From: SZUA-265 sp965651905
Lineage (GTDB): Bacteria > Myxococcota_A > Polyangia > Polyangiales > Polyangiaceae
Assembly: GCA_965651905.1 (NCBI GenBank)
Contig: CBFGUG010000001.1
Span: 124,001 to 188,000, forward strand
Direction: 5' to 3'
DNA length: 64,000 nucleotides
Part shown: piece after piece, positions 42,606-51,862 of the stretch
How positions within the stretch are numbered: the stretch's first letter is position 1
Layout: every line of letters starts with the position of its first letter
Made by a program: the position numbers and the translations under genes
The notes under the pieces: generated by a model
Told to the model about the DNA's origin: nothing
The model's database searches: none
The model's input: the letters and a program-made list of their open reading frames with translations, nothing else

Positions 42606-43342
42606 GGGTTGTCTTCTCCAAACGGCGAGTCGCCGATGTTCTGTCGAAAGAACACTCGATCCGTACGACAATACAAGATCGAGTGAATCGCTTCGGGCGC
42701 TTCGGGAAAATGTAACGTGCGCCGCACGACCAACACTGGGCGGGACTTCGCAAGCCCCAGCGCCGACTGAGTGGCCGCGGGCCCGGCACCCACTTCGAAG
42801 CTCTGCTCACCGTGGGTCGGCTCCAGGTGGTAGCGCTCACGCACGATCTCGGCAAGTGACGCGCCTGCCAGGGGCACCTTGGGAAAGTCCGCAAACACGC
42901 TGGGCTCGAGAAATACGTGCTCCACGAGCACGGGCTCGCCCTCCAACATTCCCAAGCGCACGTAGTGATACACGTCGCGTCCCGCGAACGGGTTCGACAT
43001 GTCATCCACCCGTCGCCGCCCAACTCGTTCGAGCAACTTTGTCTGAAGCGTCAGGCCGCGGCTTTGAAAGCTCGATACGGTGCCTGCCAGGGAGAAAATG
43101 TCGACGCTGCGCCGATCGCTTCGCACGAAGGTTCCCGAACCACGCTTGCGCAGCAGCATGCCACGACGCACCAGCAGCTCCGTGGCTTGTCTGACCGTCG
43201 GCCGCCCCAAATTGTGCAACCGGGCTAGCTCAGGCTCGGAGGGAAGCTTGTCGCCTGGCGCGAACTCGCCGCCCCGAATGCGCTCCGCGAGTTCATCGGC
43301 GAGCTGCCGATACAGTGGGGTGGGTGCCGCCGGGTTGAGCAC
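42602..43342 (-). CDS. GntR/HutC-family regulator with UTRA domain
   Basis: The protein is about 246 aa. The N-terminal winged helix starts 'LNPAAPTPLYRQLADELAER' and includes 'PGDKLPSEPELARLHNLGRP'/'TVRQATELLVRRG'; the C-terminal ~150 residues are a UTRA ligand domain ('FEVGAGPAATQSALGLAK', 'PVLVVRRTLHFP'). The GTG at 43342 gives the usual GntR N-terminus; a TTG at 43390 behind a strong AAGGAGGAG would add 16 residues. It is directly coupled to trpB, so it probably responds to a tryptophan-related or serine-related ligand and controls this operon. Confidence 0.85.
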   Translation of the reverse strand: MLNPAAPTPLYRQLADELAERIRGGEFAPGDKLPSEPELARLHNLGRPTVRQATELLVRRGMLLRKRGSGTFVRSDRRSVDIFSLAGTVSSFQSRGLTLQTKLLERVGRRRVDDMSNPFAGRDVYHYVRLGMLEGEPVLVEHVFLEPSVFADFPKVPLAGASLAEIVRERYHLEPTHGEQSFEVGAGPAATQSALGLAKSRPVLVVRRTLHFPEAPEAIHSILYCRTDRVFFRQNIGDSPFGEDNP

Positions 43343-43369
43343 GAGAGCGTTGTGCCGCGCCCACCAGCA

Positions 43370-43383
43370 GTTGTCAAGACAAC
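43370..43383. promoter_or_regulatory. Palindromic operator candidate of GntR-trpBA operon
   Basis: GTTGTC-AA-GACAAC is a perfect 6-2-6 palindrome, with an extra CTGACAA half-site at 43384-43390. It lies 28 bp before the GTG of the GntR gene. On the minus strand TTGACA within it also looks like a -35 box. Auto-repression by the encoded regulator is the simplest reading. Confidence 0.5.
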
Positions 43384-43602
43384 CTGACAAATTCTCCTCC
43401 TTGGTGAGTGAAGGCTGCCGAGACAAATTTGCAACGATCGAGCTCAATCGCCCCACGGAGCCGCGCTGAGTCCCACGATGCGCACGAACCACGTGTGGCG
43501 ATTCGCGCGAGAAGGCGATGGCTACTCGCTGTTGGCTCGGGGTTTGCACATGACCGTCTGCTTACTCCGCTTCTGGAGTCTGTTCGAACCAACAGAGGAC
43601 GC

Positions 43603-43920
43603 ATGCTGCCGAACATGATGAGATGGATTGCCACCCTGCTGACCATGACCTTGCTCTCGCTTCACAGCCCACTTGCTTGGAGTAGTGAAGCTCGCCGAGC
43701 ACCGCCCACTGGCCAAACGCAGACCACCACCCAAACTGCTCCCCCAACTGCAGGGTCGAGTGAGCGCAAACTGAGTGAGAAGCGGCGCGCTGAGTTGATC
43801 GAGCGAGAAAAGCAGAACGGCAACGCCGAAGAGTACGATGGCGGAGTCGCCATCTACATCGGTAGTGGTGTGTTGCTAGTAGCTCTGATCATCGTGGGTA
43901 TCATCGTCATCGCCGACTAG
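43603..43920 (+). CDS. Small exported protein with C-terminal membrane helix
   Basis: The protein is about 105 aa (alternative Met residues at 43615 and 43618). A signal peptide (LLTMTLLSLHSPLAWS) is followed by a Thr/Pro/Gln spacer, a charged helix (SEKRRAELIEREKQNGN) and a C-terminal hydrophobic helix (VAIYIGSGVLLVALIIVGII) with an Asp end. It lies 13 bp before a C39-peptidase lipoprotein gene. The pairing recalls the PA2779 (small, signal plus C-terminal helix) and PA2778 (cysteine peptidase) arrangement of Pseudomonas; this parallel is from context, not sequence proof. Confidence 0.6.
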   Translation: MLPNMMRWIATLLTMTLLSLHSPLAWSSEARRAPPTGQTQTTTQTAPPTAGSSERKLSEKRRAELIEREKQNGNAEEYDGGVAIYIGSGVLLVALIIVGIIVIAD

Positions 43921-43933
43921 AGGCACGACGTAC

Positions 43934-44524
43934 GTGACGCGCGTCAGATTTACGAAAACGCATAGGACTCGGGCGTGGTGCGCGTCGTTGGTGTTTTGCC
44001 TGACGTGCTCCACGGGGTGCCTGTACCAAGGCGCCGGCGAAGCCTTCGAACCCAATGCGCGCGTCACCGACTCGAGGGAGACGGTTGGCGATTTCCCCGA
44101 GGTCATCCAAGACAATCCCAACGATTGTGGGGCGGCCGCTCTGGCGGCCGTACTCCGCTATTGGGGAATCAACGCCGAAATCGATCATGTTCGTCGCGCC
44201 ACGGCAGGTGACGACGAAGGAAACATCCAAGCGGGAGCGCTGCGCGATCACGCGAGAGAGCAGGGGCTAGACGCGTTTCTGGTCAACGCAGATGTCGAAG
44301 ATTTGAGGCTCGAGGTCCGCGCCAAGCGCCCCATCATGGTTGGCATGGTGAAACCGTATGTGGGGGACCAGTGGTTCGCCCACTACGAAGTCGTCACTGC
44401 GTTCGATCGAGAACACATCTACACGATGGATCCTGCATCTGGCTGGAGAGCTTACCCTCTCGACGGTTTCATGCGCGAGTGGGAGAAGAGCAACCGCCTG
44501 GCGTTAATCATCGCCCCTCGCTGA
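43934..44524 (+). CDS. C39-like cysteine peptidase lipoprotein
   Basis: The protein is 196 aa with a GTG start. A signal ends in STGC (lipobox). The peptidase domain has 'VIQDNPNDCGAAALAAVLRYWG' (catalytic Gln-Cys; cited within limit as QDNPNDCGAAAL), 'WFAHYEVVTAFD' (His) and 'MDPASGWRAYPL' (Asp), the C39/papain-like triad. Family members cleave double-Gly leaders or process unknown peptides; as a lipoprotein this one acts in the periplasm or outer membrane. It faces the PP2C gene with 17 bp between stops. Confidence 0.85.
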   Translation: MTRVRFTKTHRTRAWCASLVFCLTCSTGCLYQGAGEAFEPNARVTDSRETVGDFPEVIQDNPNDCGAAALAAVLRYWGINAEIDHVRRATAGDDEGNIQAGALRDHAREQGLDAFLVNADVEDLRLEVRAKRPIMVGMVKPYVGDQWFAHYEVVTAFDREHIYTMDPASGWRAYPLDGFMREWEKSNRLALIIAPR

Positions 44525-44541
44525 TGGACAACTCCCTTGGG

Positions 44542-45453
44542 TCAACCGTGTCTGTAGCGGCCACAGATGGCGGTGACGTCGTCGCCACCCGCTTCTTGCA
44601 ATGCTGAAGTGACCAGTGTCCTGGCGCTGCTTCTCGAGTCCGACTGCTCGAGCATGATGTTGACGACCTGCTCGTCGGACAGGACTCCATGCAGCCCGTC
44701 CGAACACAACAGCCAGCGGTCGTGAGGCTCGAGCTGATGCTTCGACACCTCAGCCTGGGCGAGACTGTCACTATCGCCCAGGCAGTTCCACAGAACGTGA
44801 TCCCAGTGTTGCGCGAGCTGCGTGTCGAATCCCGGGTTGTTTCGAAGCTGCTCGGCTACCGTGTGGTCTTTGGTCAGTTGGATCAATCGGCCATCACGGA
44901 CGACGTACGCGCGGGTATCTCCGACGTGGGCTAGGTACATCACGGGCCACACCACGTACGCGATGGTGATGGTGGACCCGATTTGATCATCTCCCGCGTG
45001 AGCTCGCACACTTTCGTCGCTGGCGTCGATGGCGCCGCGCAGTTGTTCTCGCACACCTGGTACGGTCAACCGCCCCGAACGCGGATTGTCGCTCCACTTG
45101 GGCTTGGCGTGCACGACGTGCTCGAGCGCGAAACAAGCGGCCCCCTCTACGGCAAGGCGACTCGCCAGCTCGCCATGCGCGAGGCCCCCCATGCCGTCTG
45201 CAACGATCATCAGTGTACCCGACACGGGGCCCGCGACATGGCTCTCGAGGTTGATGTTCGTGGAGCCATCACGCACGTTCAACGCCGGGTTCAGACTGGC
45301 GACCAGGTACGTGTCCTGATTTTCTCCCAGCGCGTCCCGTGTCCCAGCACTGGTGGCTCCCGCTACGTCCAAAGGTGAACCTGAATCGATGTCGCACGAG
45401 TCAGACGACGAGTTCGGCAGTTCGGCCCCTGTGGCAACCTGGGTGTCTTGCAT
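44542..45453 (-). CDS. PP2C-family protein Ser/Thr phosphatase
   Basis: The protein is 303 aa. The PP2C metal motifs are present: 'NQDTYLV' near the start, 'MIVADGMGGLAHGELASRLA', 'YLAHVGDTRAYVVRDGRL', 'RWLLCSDGLHGVLSDEQV' and 'AGGDDVTAI'. It would dephosphorylate Ser/Thr kinase substrates, and a Ser/Thr kinase is encoded at 52881-54821. An N-terminal ~40-residue extension is not part of the domain. AGGAGA before the ATG supports the start. No membrane segment is visible. Confidence 0.92.
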   Translation of the reverse strand: MQDTQVATGAELPNSSSDSCDIDSGSPLDVAGATSAGTRDALGENQDTYLVASLNPALNVRDGSTNINLESHVAGPVSGTLMIVADGMGGLAHGELASRLAVEGAACFALEHVVHAKPKWSDNPRSGRLTVPGVREQLRGAIDASDESVRAHAGDDQIGSTITIAYVVWPVMYLAHVGDTRAYVVRDGRLIQLTKDHTVAEQLRNNPGFDTQLAQHWDHVLWNCLGDSDSLAQAEVSKHQLEPHDRWLLCSDGLHGVLSDEQVVNIMLEQSDSRSSARTLVTSALQEAGGDDVTAICGRYRHG

Positions 45454-45767
45454 GGGTCAAATCTCCTGTGCGGGGGCCCAGTGCAAATGGCGTACCGCTC
45501 TGCAGCTCGCTTGGCATCCAGATCCTCAGGCGTCTTGGGCAGAACGATCGTGGTAATTTGCCACATACCAAACAGACTCGCCCCACCACGGACTCTCCAC
45601 TAAGTGCCGCGTCCCGCTCGCAGGTCAGCCGGAAGGGCCCTAAGTGTCATGGCCCAGACCTTGCTCATTGACCCGCCACATGCTCTGCCTTGATGCACCT
45701 CACCCGACGCGGCCAGCAACAGTAAGCAGTGCGCGCGGTGCAGCCGCGAGCCCATGAAGGATGCCCG
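45454..45767. other. 314-bp divergent intergenic region
   Basis: It separates the PP2C gene (minus) and the signalling operon (plus) and should hold promoters for both. Short open frames on the minus strand look like shadows without good starts. I see no tRNA, hairpin terminator or clear sigma-54 site. Confidence 0.45.
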
Positions 45768-46451
45768 ATGACCCACTACGATGATCCAAAACAAGACTGG
45801 GTGCTCTTCGAGCGAATCGCGCGATCTCTGGCACATCGAGTCGGCAACGCCAGCAACGTCGTCAACGGGCGCTTGAGTTTGATCGAGTCTACCGACGACG
45901 CCCGGACCCGGGAGTCCATACAACGAGCTCGAAAGCGGCTGATGGAACTCGATGAGGACTTGCATAGAGTGCTAGCGTTTGCCGGGCACCGACCCGCCGA
46001 CCCTCCCGAAGATCTGCTCGCGCTCCTGCGTTCTCTGGCAAGCCCAGGTGTGCTGCAAATCACTGGGCTAGACGAGGCATCCCGCTCTGAGGCGGCCCCA
46101 GTCCAAGCGCGTCACGCCCTCACGACTCTGCGCGATGCATGTCGCTTCGCCCATGACGGCAAGGAGCTGAGTTGGTCCGTGGAAGTCGACCAGCAGCGCA
46201 CCACGCCGACAATCGTCATCGGGATTGCCCTCGACGCACAGGTTTCTCCTGCCGACCGCCGCACGCTCCTTGAACCATGGTTCGCCGAGGGACCTCAGCC
46301 TGAGCCCAGCGTACGCCACAAGCGCTTAGGACTCGCGCAAGCCTTGGGACTGGCTGAGCAAGCTGGAGCGCGCATACGCGTGGAGGAGACTCCAGATTCC
46401 ACGCTGGGGACGCGCGTGACACTCAGCTGGCCAGCGGGCGCCCCCTCTTGA
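45768..46451 (+). CDS. Degenerate histidine kinase-like protein
   Basis: The protein is 227 aa. The N-terminal two helices ('ARSLAHRVGNASNVVNGRLSLI') resemble a kinase dimerisation helix with an H-x-x-x-N pattern rather than a clean H-box. The C-terminal half resembles a degenerate HATPase domain ('HKRLGLAQALGLAEQAGARIRV' = G-box-like LGLAQALGLA, 'TLGTRVTLSWP'). N-, G1- and F-box ATP motifs are not clear. It has no receiver or membrane segment. GAAGGA precedes the ATG at 45768. It lies 25 bp before the hybrid kinase gene, possibly acting as its phosphotransfer or scaffold partner. Confidence 0.6.
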   Translation: MTHYDDPKQDWVLFERIARSLAHRVGNASNVVNGRLSLIESTDDARTRESIQRARKRLMELDEDLHRVLAFAGHRPADPPEDLLALLRSLASPGVLQITGLDEASRSEAAPVQARHALTTLRDACRFAHDGKELSWSVEVDQQRTTPTIVIGIALDAQVSPADRRTLLEPWFAEGPQPEPSVRHKRLGLAQALGLAEQAGARIRVEETPDSTLGTRVTLSWPAGAPS

Positions 46452-46476
46452 CGGCCGCTTCGCGGCTTGCAGTCAA

Positions 46477-49400
46477 ATGAGCAGCGATACTCCCGCTCCA
46501 CAAGCGTCTGCACGACGGGCGAAGAGTATTCTCTCGCCGCGCTGGTGGGCCGTGACGACCGTCCCGCTCGCGTTGCTCGTCATCGGCTGCGCGTGGATGT
46601 TCGTCCAAGTCGTCAAGCTCAGCGAAGCCGCGCGCTGGGTAAAGCACACCGAAGAGTCTCTAGCTGTATGTGCCGAGGTCGAGCGCGGAATACACGAAGA
46701 GCGCGGCTCCGTGCTGGAACAGATCATCACGCGCCAGATCGACGGCAGCACGCCAAGCGCAGCTAGAGACGTCCGCGACGCGTTCAAGCGCCTTCGCGAG
46801 CACATCTCGGACAACGAGGCGCAGCTGCACCAACTTGCGGAGGCGCGCGCGGCATATGCGACCTGGGCGAACGCTGTCCGCCACCTCGCAGATCTCGACA
46901 TCAACCACGTCGACTTCAATACCTCACTCGAAGCATCTTCATCGCTGCTCGAAGAAGCCTTGAGCTCCCTCGCGGAAGTGAAACGCGAAGAACGCCGCCT
47001 GCTCAGTGTGCGCTCCCGAGCGCTGGCTGAAGTCAACACAGTGACGGTTTATGGCGCGTTGCCCCTCGTGCTGCTGCTGGCGTTGGGCGTAGGCTTCAAT
47101 TCTCGCAAACAGGTCCTGCGGCTCGAAAAGAGCTTTTCGGATGCGCTCGAAGGGCAACTGCGTGCGCAACGTCAGGTGGAAAACCAAAGCTGGACTCGGG
47201 AACAACTAGCGGCAATCATCGCAGCCACCCGCGAGGAAGAAGGCATGGAGCTTTTGGGACGGCGGATCCTGAGAGAACTCGCCGAGTCCACTCAGGCGGC
47301 GTTGGGGACGTTCTATGGCTTGGTTGACGGCCAGCTCGAATTGCATGCACACATGGGCACTAGCGTCGCCCCCCCAAGACGGGTTGCGCTCGACTCGGGC
47401 ATGCTCGGGATGGCAGCGACGAAAACCGACTACAAACACGTGGCCGGTCTGCCCGCCGAGTATTTGCGAGTCGCGTCGAGCACGGGCAGCGCGCCGAGTG
47501 GGCAGGTTGCGTTCATCCCATGCCATCATAACGGTGAGGTATTGGGAATCATCGAGCTCGGCTTCGTCAGTTCCATCGACTCCAGAGTTACGATGCTATT
47601 GTCGCAAGCTGGCGGCCCCATCGGAATTGCGATCGCGATGGCTCAGAAGCGCGCTCGACTGCGCACGTATTTGAGCGAATCACGGCGCCAGGCCGAAGCG
47701 CTGCAACGACAGCAAGAAGACGTGCGCAACGCCAACGAAGAGCTGTCGACCCAAAGTGAGGCACTGAAGTTGGCTCACTCGCAACTGGAAGAACGCACAG
47801 AAGAGCTCGAAATCATCAACGGCGCCTTGATCCGTCAAAGAGATGAACTCAGTGCGGTAAAGGACGAACTGGAACGTGGCGCGGTCGAACTTCAACGCGC
47901 GAACCGCTACAAGTCGGAATTCCTGGCAAGTATGTCGCACGAGCTGCGAACGCCTCTCAACAGCGCTCTGATCTTGTCCAAAGCCTTGGCGGAAAACAAG
48001 GAAGGCAACCTCACTCCAGAACAAGTGAAGTTCGCGCAAACGATCCACGCGGGAGGGCAAGAGCTACTCGCCTTGATCAGCGACGTCTTGGATCTCTCCA
48101 AGATCGAGGCGGGTGCGCTCTCCCTCGTGCGAGCCAACGCCACGCTAGAAGAGATACTGCGCCCGGTCGTGCGTATCACCGAGCCACTCGCGCGAGACCG
48201 CGGCCTAGAACTCGAGTTCGAGATTCACGACCCTGGCGAGTCGATGTTCACCGACGCCACACGCGTTCAGCAGATCTTGAAGAACCTACTGTCGAACGCG
48301 TGCAAATTCACCCAATCTGGCGACATCAAACTGACCACTGCACGCATCGACGATCAGGTCACCTTTGCGGTCCGAGATACGGGTATCGGCATCCCGCAAG
48401 AAGAACTGGAGGCCATCTTCGAGGCGTTTCATCAAGCAGAACAGAAACCCAACCGACGATTCGGCGGAACGGGGCTAGGTTTGTCCATTTCGCGCGACCT
48501 CGCTCGTAGCTTGGGGGGTGACATCGCCGTCGAGAGCACGCTAGGCAGCGGAAGTTGTTTCACGCTGACCATTCCGCTCATCGCCCCCGAGTCGCCGACG
48601 GCCGCAGTTACACAGCTCAGCACCGAACCTCAGCAGCCATCGAGGAGTTCGAGCGTTCCGCCACCACCCTCGGCTGAACCGGAACCTGGACCCCCAACGC
48701 TACTCATCGTATGGGAAGATCGCTCGTTCGCAGTGACCCTGGCTGAAGTCGCGCGCTCCGTTGACTTCGAGTCGCTGATCGCCAATAGCGTCGAACAGGG
48801 CCTGCAACTAGCTGGCGCGGAGCATCCGTCAGCAATCGTGCTGGACGCTGATCTGGAGGATAGCTGCGGAGTTCCAGCTCTCGACCGCTTCCAATCGCAC
48901 CCAACGACGGAGATGACGCCGATTCACGTGCTCGTCAGGTCCGAGTCGAGGGAGGCGGCGAAACGAATCTCTCGAAACGAGAATTCTTCCATCGGCTACT
49001 TGCAAAAACCCGTCGAGATCGACCTGCTGCGTGACTCACTACGCAATCTGCTGGATCGAACTCGATCCCCCAATCGAGTGCTCGTAGTCGAGCGCGACAC
49101 GCCTTCGGACCAATCACTCCGCGAAGTGCTGTCGATGCGCGAAATGGAAGTGACCACAGTCAACTCCATAGACGATGCGCTGAGCGCCCTGCGTACCACT
49201 AGCTTCATCTGCGTGATCGTCGATCTACCTGGCGAACAGACCGCTTCCCTACTGCGCGCCATCGCGGATGACGACACCTATTCGTTTCCCAAAGTGATCG
49301 TCTACAGCAGCGACACGCTGAAGATGGATCAGGAACAAGAACTCCGACGTTACTCGGACGCCATCATCGTCGAATCGCCTCGCTCACCCGAGCGGCTGGT

Positions 49401-49875
49401 GGACGAGGTGCGCATGTTCCTACGACAGGTCGACTCGACCATCGACAAACCACGGGTCAGTGGACCACCCCCAGGGCACTCGCAGGCCAACAGTACGCTG
49501 CGCGGTAAACACGTACTTCTCGTCGAAGACGACGTGCGTAACATTTTTGCTCTCAGCAGCGCGTTGGAACGCCAGGGACTGTCGATTACGGTCGCCCGCA
49601 ACGGACGCGAGGCACTCGAGGTGCTCTCCGACTCACCTGCGGTAGACATGATCCTGATGGATCTGATGATGCCAGAGATGGATGGTTTGGAAGCGACCAA
49701 ACGCATCAGGGAACTTCAGCCCCCAGTCTCGAAGACGCCAATCATCGCCCTGACTGCCCGCGCCATGCAACATGACCAACACGAGTGTGTTGCCGCGGGA
49801 GCGAATGACTACGTATCCAAACCGATAGACGTCGACCGACTCGTTTCACTCATGCGCGTGTGGATGCCACGATGA
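46477..49875 (+). CDS. Hybrid sensor histidine kinase with three receiver domains
   Basis: The protein is 1132 aa. Two membrane helices (~27-47 and ~190-207) flank a CHASE3-like periplasmic helical domain. A GAF-like domain (~245-390), a long coiled coil (~395-475), HisKA with H488 (SHELRTPLNS) and HATPase ('NLLSNACKFTQ', 'DTGIGIP', 'GGTGLGLSISRDLA') follow. Then come three receivers: ~745-870 (degenerate, D in LDADLED), ~872-1000 (degenerate, lacks the conserved Lys) and ~1005-1130 (canonical, D1062 in LMDLMMPEMDG, K in SKPIDV). Only the third looks fully functional. Its stop overlaps the CheR gene start. Confidence 0.92.
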   Translation: MSSDTPAPQASARRAKSILSPRWWAVTTVPLALLVIGCAWMFVQVVKLSEAARWVKHTEESLAVCAEVERGIHEERGSVLEQIITRQIDGSTPSAARDVRDAFKRLREHISDNEAQLHQLAEARAAYATWANAVRHLADLDINHVDFNTSLEASSSLLEEALSSLAEVKREERRLLSVRSRALAEVNTVTVYGALPLVLLLALGVGFNSRKQVLRLEKSFSDALEGQLRAQRQVENQSWTREQLAAIIAATREEEGMELLGRRILRELAESTQAALGTFYGLVDGQLELHAHMGTSVAPPRRVALDSGMLGMAATKTDYKHVAGLPAEYLRVASSTGSAPSGQVAFIPCHHNGEVLGIIELGFVSSIDSRVTMLLSQAGGPIGIAIAMAQKRARLRTYLSESRRQAEALQRQQEDVRNANEELSTQSEALKLAHSQLEERTEELEIINGALIRQRDELSAVKDELERGAVELQRANRYKSEFLASMSHELRTPLNSALILSKALAENKEGNLTPEQVKFAQTIHAGGQELLALISDVLDLSKIEAGALSLVRANATLEEILRPVVRITEPLARDRGLELEFEIHDPGESMFTDATRVQQILKNLLSNACKFTQSGDIKLTTARIDDQVTFAVRDTGIGIPQEELEAIFEAFHQAEQKPNRRFGGTGLGLSISRDLARSLGGDIAVESTLGSGSCFTLTIPLIAPESPTAAVTQLSTEPQQPSRSSSVPPPPSAEPEPGPPTLLIVWEDRSFAVTLAEVARSVDFESLIANSVEQGLQLAGAEHPSAIVLDADLEDSCGVPALDRFQSHPTTEMTPIHVLVRSESREAAKRISRNENSSIGYLQKPVEIDLLRDSLRNLLDRTRSPNRVLVVERDTPSDQSLREVLSMREMEVTTVNSIDDALSALRTTSFICVIVDLPGEQTASLLRAIADDDTYSFPKVIVYSSDTLKMDQEQELRRYSDAIIVESPRSPERLVDEVRMFLRQVDSTIDKPRVSGPPPGHSQANSTLRGKHVLLVEDDVRNIFALSSALERQGLSITVARNGREALEVLSDSPAVDMILMDLMMPEMDGLEATKRIRELQPPVSKTPIIALTARAMQHDQHECVAAGANDYVSKPIDVDRLVSLMRVWMPR

Positions 49876-50711
49876 AGAACTTGGAAGCTCAGTCACCAGG
49901 CGCCGTAGAGGACATCGAACTGCGTTTGCTAGCAGAGGGCGTCTTTCAGCATTATGGCTACGAGTTCCGCAACTACGCGGTCGCTTCACTCAAGCGCCGA
50001 GCACGAGTGGCGATGAGTGAGCTGGGCTGCGCCACCATTTCCGAGTTGCAGTCGGTGGTACTTCACGACGCGGCAGCGTTCGGTAGGTTTCTCGCCTCGA
50101 TGACCGTCCAGGTGACGTCGATGTTCCGCGACCCCGAGTTCTACCGAACGTTTCGAACCGAGATCGTTCCCGTGCTGCGCACGTATCCCTCGATTCGAAT
50201 CTGGGTCCCAGGCTGCAGTACGGGCGAGGAAGCCTACTCGTACGCGATCATTCTGCGCGAAGAAGGCCTCCTCGAACGCAGCCTGATCTACGCCACCGAC
50301 ATCAGTCCAGACGCGCTACGAACCGCGGCGGCGGGCATGTACAGTTTGGAACGCATGAGAGAATCGACACTGAATCACCGCGCGACAGGTGCACCAACCT
50401 CACTAGGTGACCAGTACGTCGCGTGTTACGACTCGGCGTCCCTCGACGCTACACTGAAACGTCATGTCGTGTTTGCAGCACACAGTTTGGCCACGGACGC
50501 AGTGTTCGCCGAGGTTCAGGTCGTCAGCTGCAGAAACGTCCTGATCTACTTCGAAGAAAGCCTACAGGAGCGCGTCCTCGGGTTAGTGCATCGGTCACTG
50601 TGTCGCCGAGGCTTCCTAGGGCTCGGCTCGCGCGAGAGCCTCTACTCCACGAGTTTCGGCCGCCACTTCACGCGGCAGTCGTCGGATCGACACTGGTACC
50701 AGAAAGCCTGA
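49872..50711 (+). CDS. CheR-type protein-glutamate methyltransferase
   Basis: The protein is 279 aa. An N-terminal helical CheR domain ('FRNYAVASLKRRARVAM', 'TVQVTSMFRDPEFYRTFR' with the T-S/E-FFRD-like motif) is followed by a SAM-binding domain ('IWVPGCSTGEEAYSYAI', 'YATDISPDALRTA', 'EVQVVSCRNVLIYFEESLQ'). It methylates Glu side chains, classically on chemoreceptors; no receptor or CheB is adjacent, so the target is unclear. The ATG at 49872 overlaps the kinase stop (ATGA). Confidence 0.9.
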   Translation: MKNLEAQSPGAVEDIELRLLAEGVFQHYGYEFRNYAVASLKRRARVAMSELGCATISELQSVVLHDAAAFGRFLASMTVQVTSMFRDPEFYRTFRTEIVPVLRTYPSIRIWVPGCSTGEEAYSYAIILREEGLLERSLIYATDISPDALRTAAAGMYSLERMRESTLNHRATGAPTSLGDQYVACYDSASLDATLKRHVVFAAHSLATDAVFAEVQVVSCRNVLIYFEESLQERVLGLVHRSLCRRGFLGLGSRESLYSTSFGRHFTRQSSDRHWYQKA

Positions 50712-50739
50712 CGCCAATGGCCGCCGAGAAAGCACCATC

Positions 50740-51819
50740 GTGACCGACGACGACCCGATCAATCTACTGCTGGTCGATGACCGTGAGGAGAACCTGTTGG
50801 TTCTGCGCACGTTGCTCGAGGGTCACGACGTGCAGTTGCTGATGGCCCACTCGGGGCGAGAAGCTTTGGAGCTGCTGCTCAAACATCGTGTTGCGCTGGC
50901 TCTGCTGGACGTTCAAATGCCGGAAATGGACGGTTTCGAACTAGCAGAACTGATGCGAGGAACGAACCTGACCGACAGGGTACCAATCATTTTCGTGACG
51001 GCAGCGATCCACGAACAGCGACGAGAGTTTCGAGGTTACGATGCGGGCGCGGTCGATTTCCTGTTCAAGCCGATCGAACCCAAGGTGCTCCAGAACAAGG
51101 TACGGGTCTTCGTGGACTTGTATCGCAAGCAACGCGAGCTCGAACGAACACTCAGACTCAACGAGGAGCTCGTGGCCATCGTCAGTCACGACTTGCGCAA
51201 CCCGCTCAACACGATCGCTGCGGCGAACGCACTGCTAGAGGGACTCGAGGGCAATGCGATAGTCGATGCCGCAAGAAGTCGAATCAAACGTAGTGTACGC
51301 CGAACGGCCAGCATCATCGACGATCTGCTGGACCTGTCGCGAGCGCGCCTGGGTGGCGGGATCCCCGTCAACAAACACGAGTGTGATCTAGAACAACTGA
51401 GCCTGACCGCAATCGAAGAGCTGCGCAGCGCTCACCCTGACGCGAACATTCGATTGTCTAGCGCGGGTCGCGCGTCGGGTCATTGGGATCGGGACCGCCT
51501 GGAACAGGTCGTCTCCAATTTGGTGAGCAACGCAATGACGCATGGCCGACGCGGTGCCCCAATCACCGTGAAAATCGACGGCACCAGCAACGAGGTAGTC
51601 AAACTCGAAGTACACAACGAGGGGTCGATTCCAGCCGCAGCCCTGCCGACGATCTTCGACCCTTTCGAGCGCGGACGAGACCGTAACAATCCGCGTGCAG
51701 GCTTGGGACTAGGGCTGTACATCGTCAATCAAGTGGCGATCGCACACAGTGGAACCGTGAACGTCACGTCGAGTGAAGCTGACGGCACCTCGTTCACCTG
51801 CGTCCTGCCCCGTGACTAG
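50740..51819 (+). CDS. Receiver-histidine kinase hybrid (REC-HisKA-HATPase)
   Basis: The protein is 359 aa with a GTG start. A receiver (~8-125: 'LLLVDDREENL', 'ALLDVQMPEMDGFELAELM', 'LFKPIEPK') leads into HisKA ('LVAIVSHDLRNPLNTI', H ~152) and HATPase ('VSNLVSNAMTHG', 'FDPFERGRDRNNPRAGLGLGL'). Such REC-kinase proteins relay signals from upstream hybrid kinases and typically act without a membrane domain. It lies 28 bp after the CheR gene and completes the operon. Confidence 0.92.
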   Translation: MTDDDPINLLLVDDREENLLVLRTLLEGHDVQLLMAHSGREALELLLKHRVALALLDVQMPEMDGFELAELMRGTNLTDRVPIIFVTAAIHEQRREFRGYDAGAVDFLFKPIEPKVLQNKVRVFVDLYRKQRELERTLRLNEELVAIVSHDLRNPLNTIAAANALLEGLEGNAIVDAARSRIKRSVRRTASIIDDLLDLSRARLGGGIPVNKHECDLEQLSLTAIEELRSAHPDANIRLSSAGRASGHWDRDRLEQVVSNLVSNAMTHGRRGAPITVKIDGTSNEVVKLEVHNEGSIPAAALPTIFDPFERGRDRNNPRAGLGLGLYIVNQVAIAHSGTVNVTSSEADGTSFTCVLPRD

Positions 51820-51862
51820 GGGCTTCATCCGCGTGACCGCGATGAAGGGACGCTGCCTGCTG

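Noticed and set aside
43342..43549. Longer GntR protein starting at 43549 or TTG at 43390
   Set aside because: The extra N-terminal residues do not look like GntR. The TTG has a strong ribosome-binding site, so it remains a secondary option, but the GTG at 43342 gives the usual family N-terminus.
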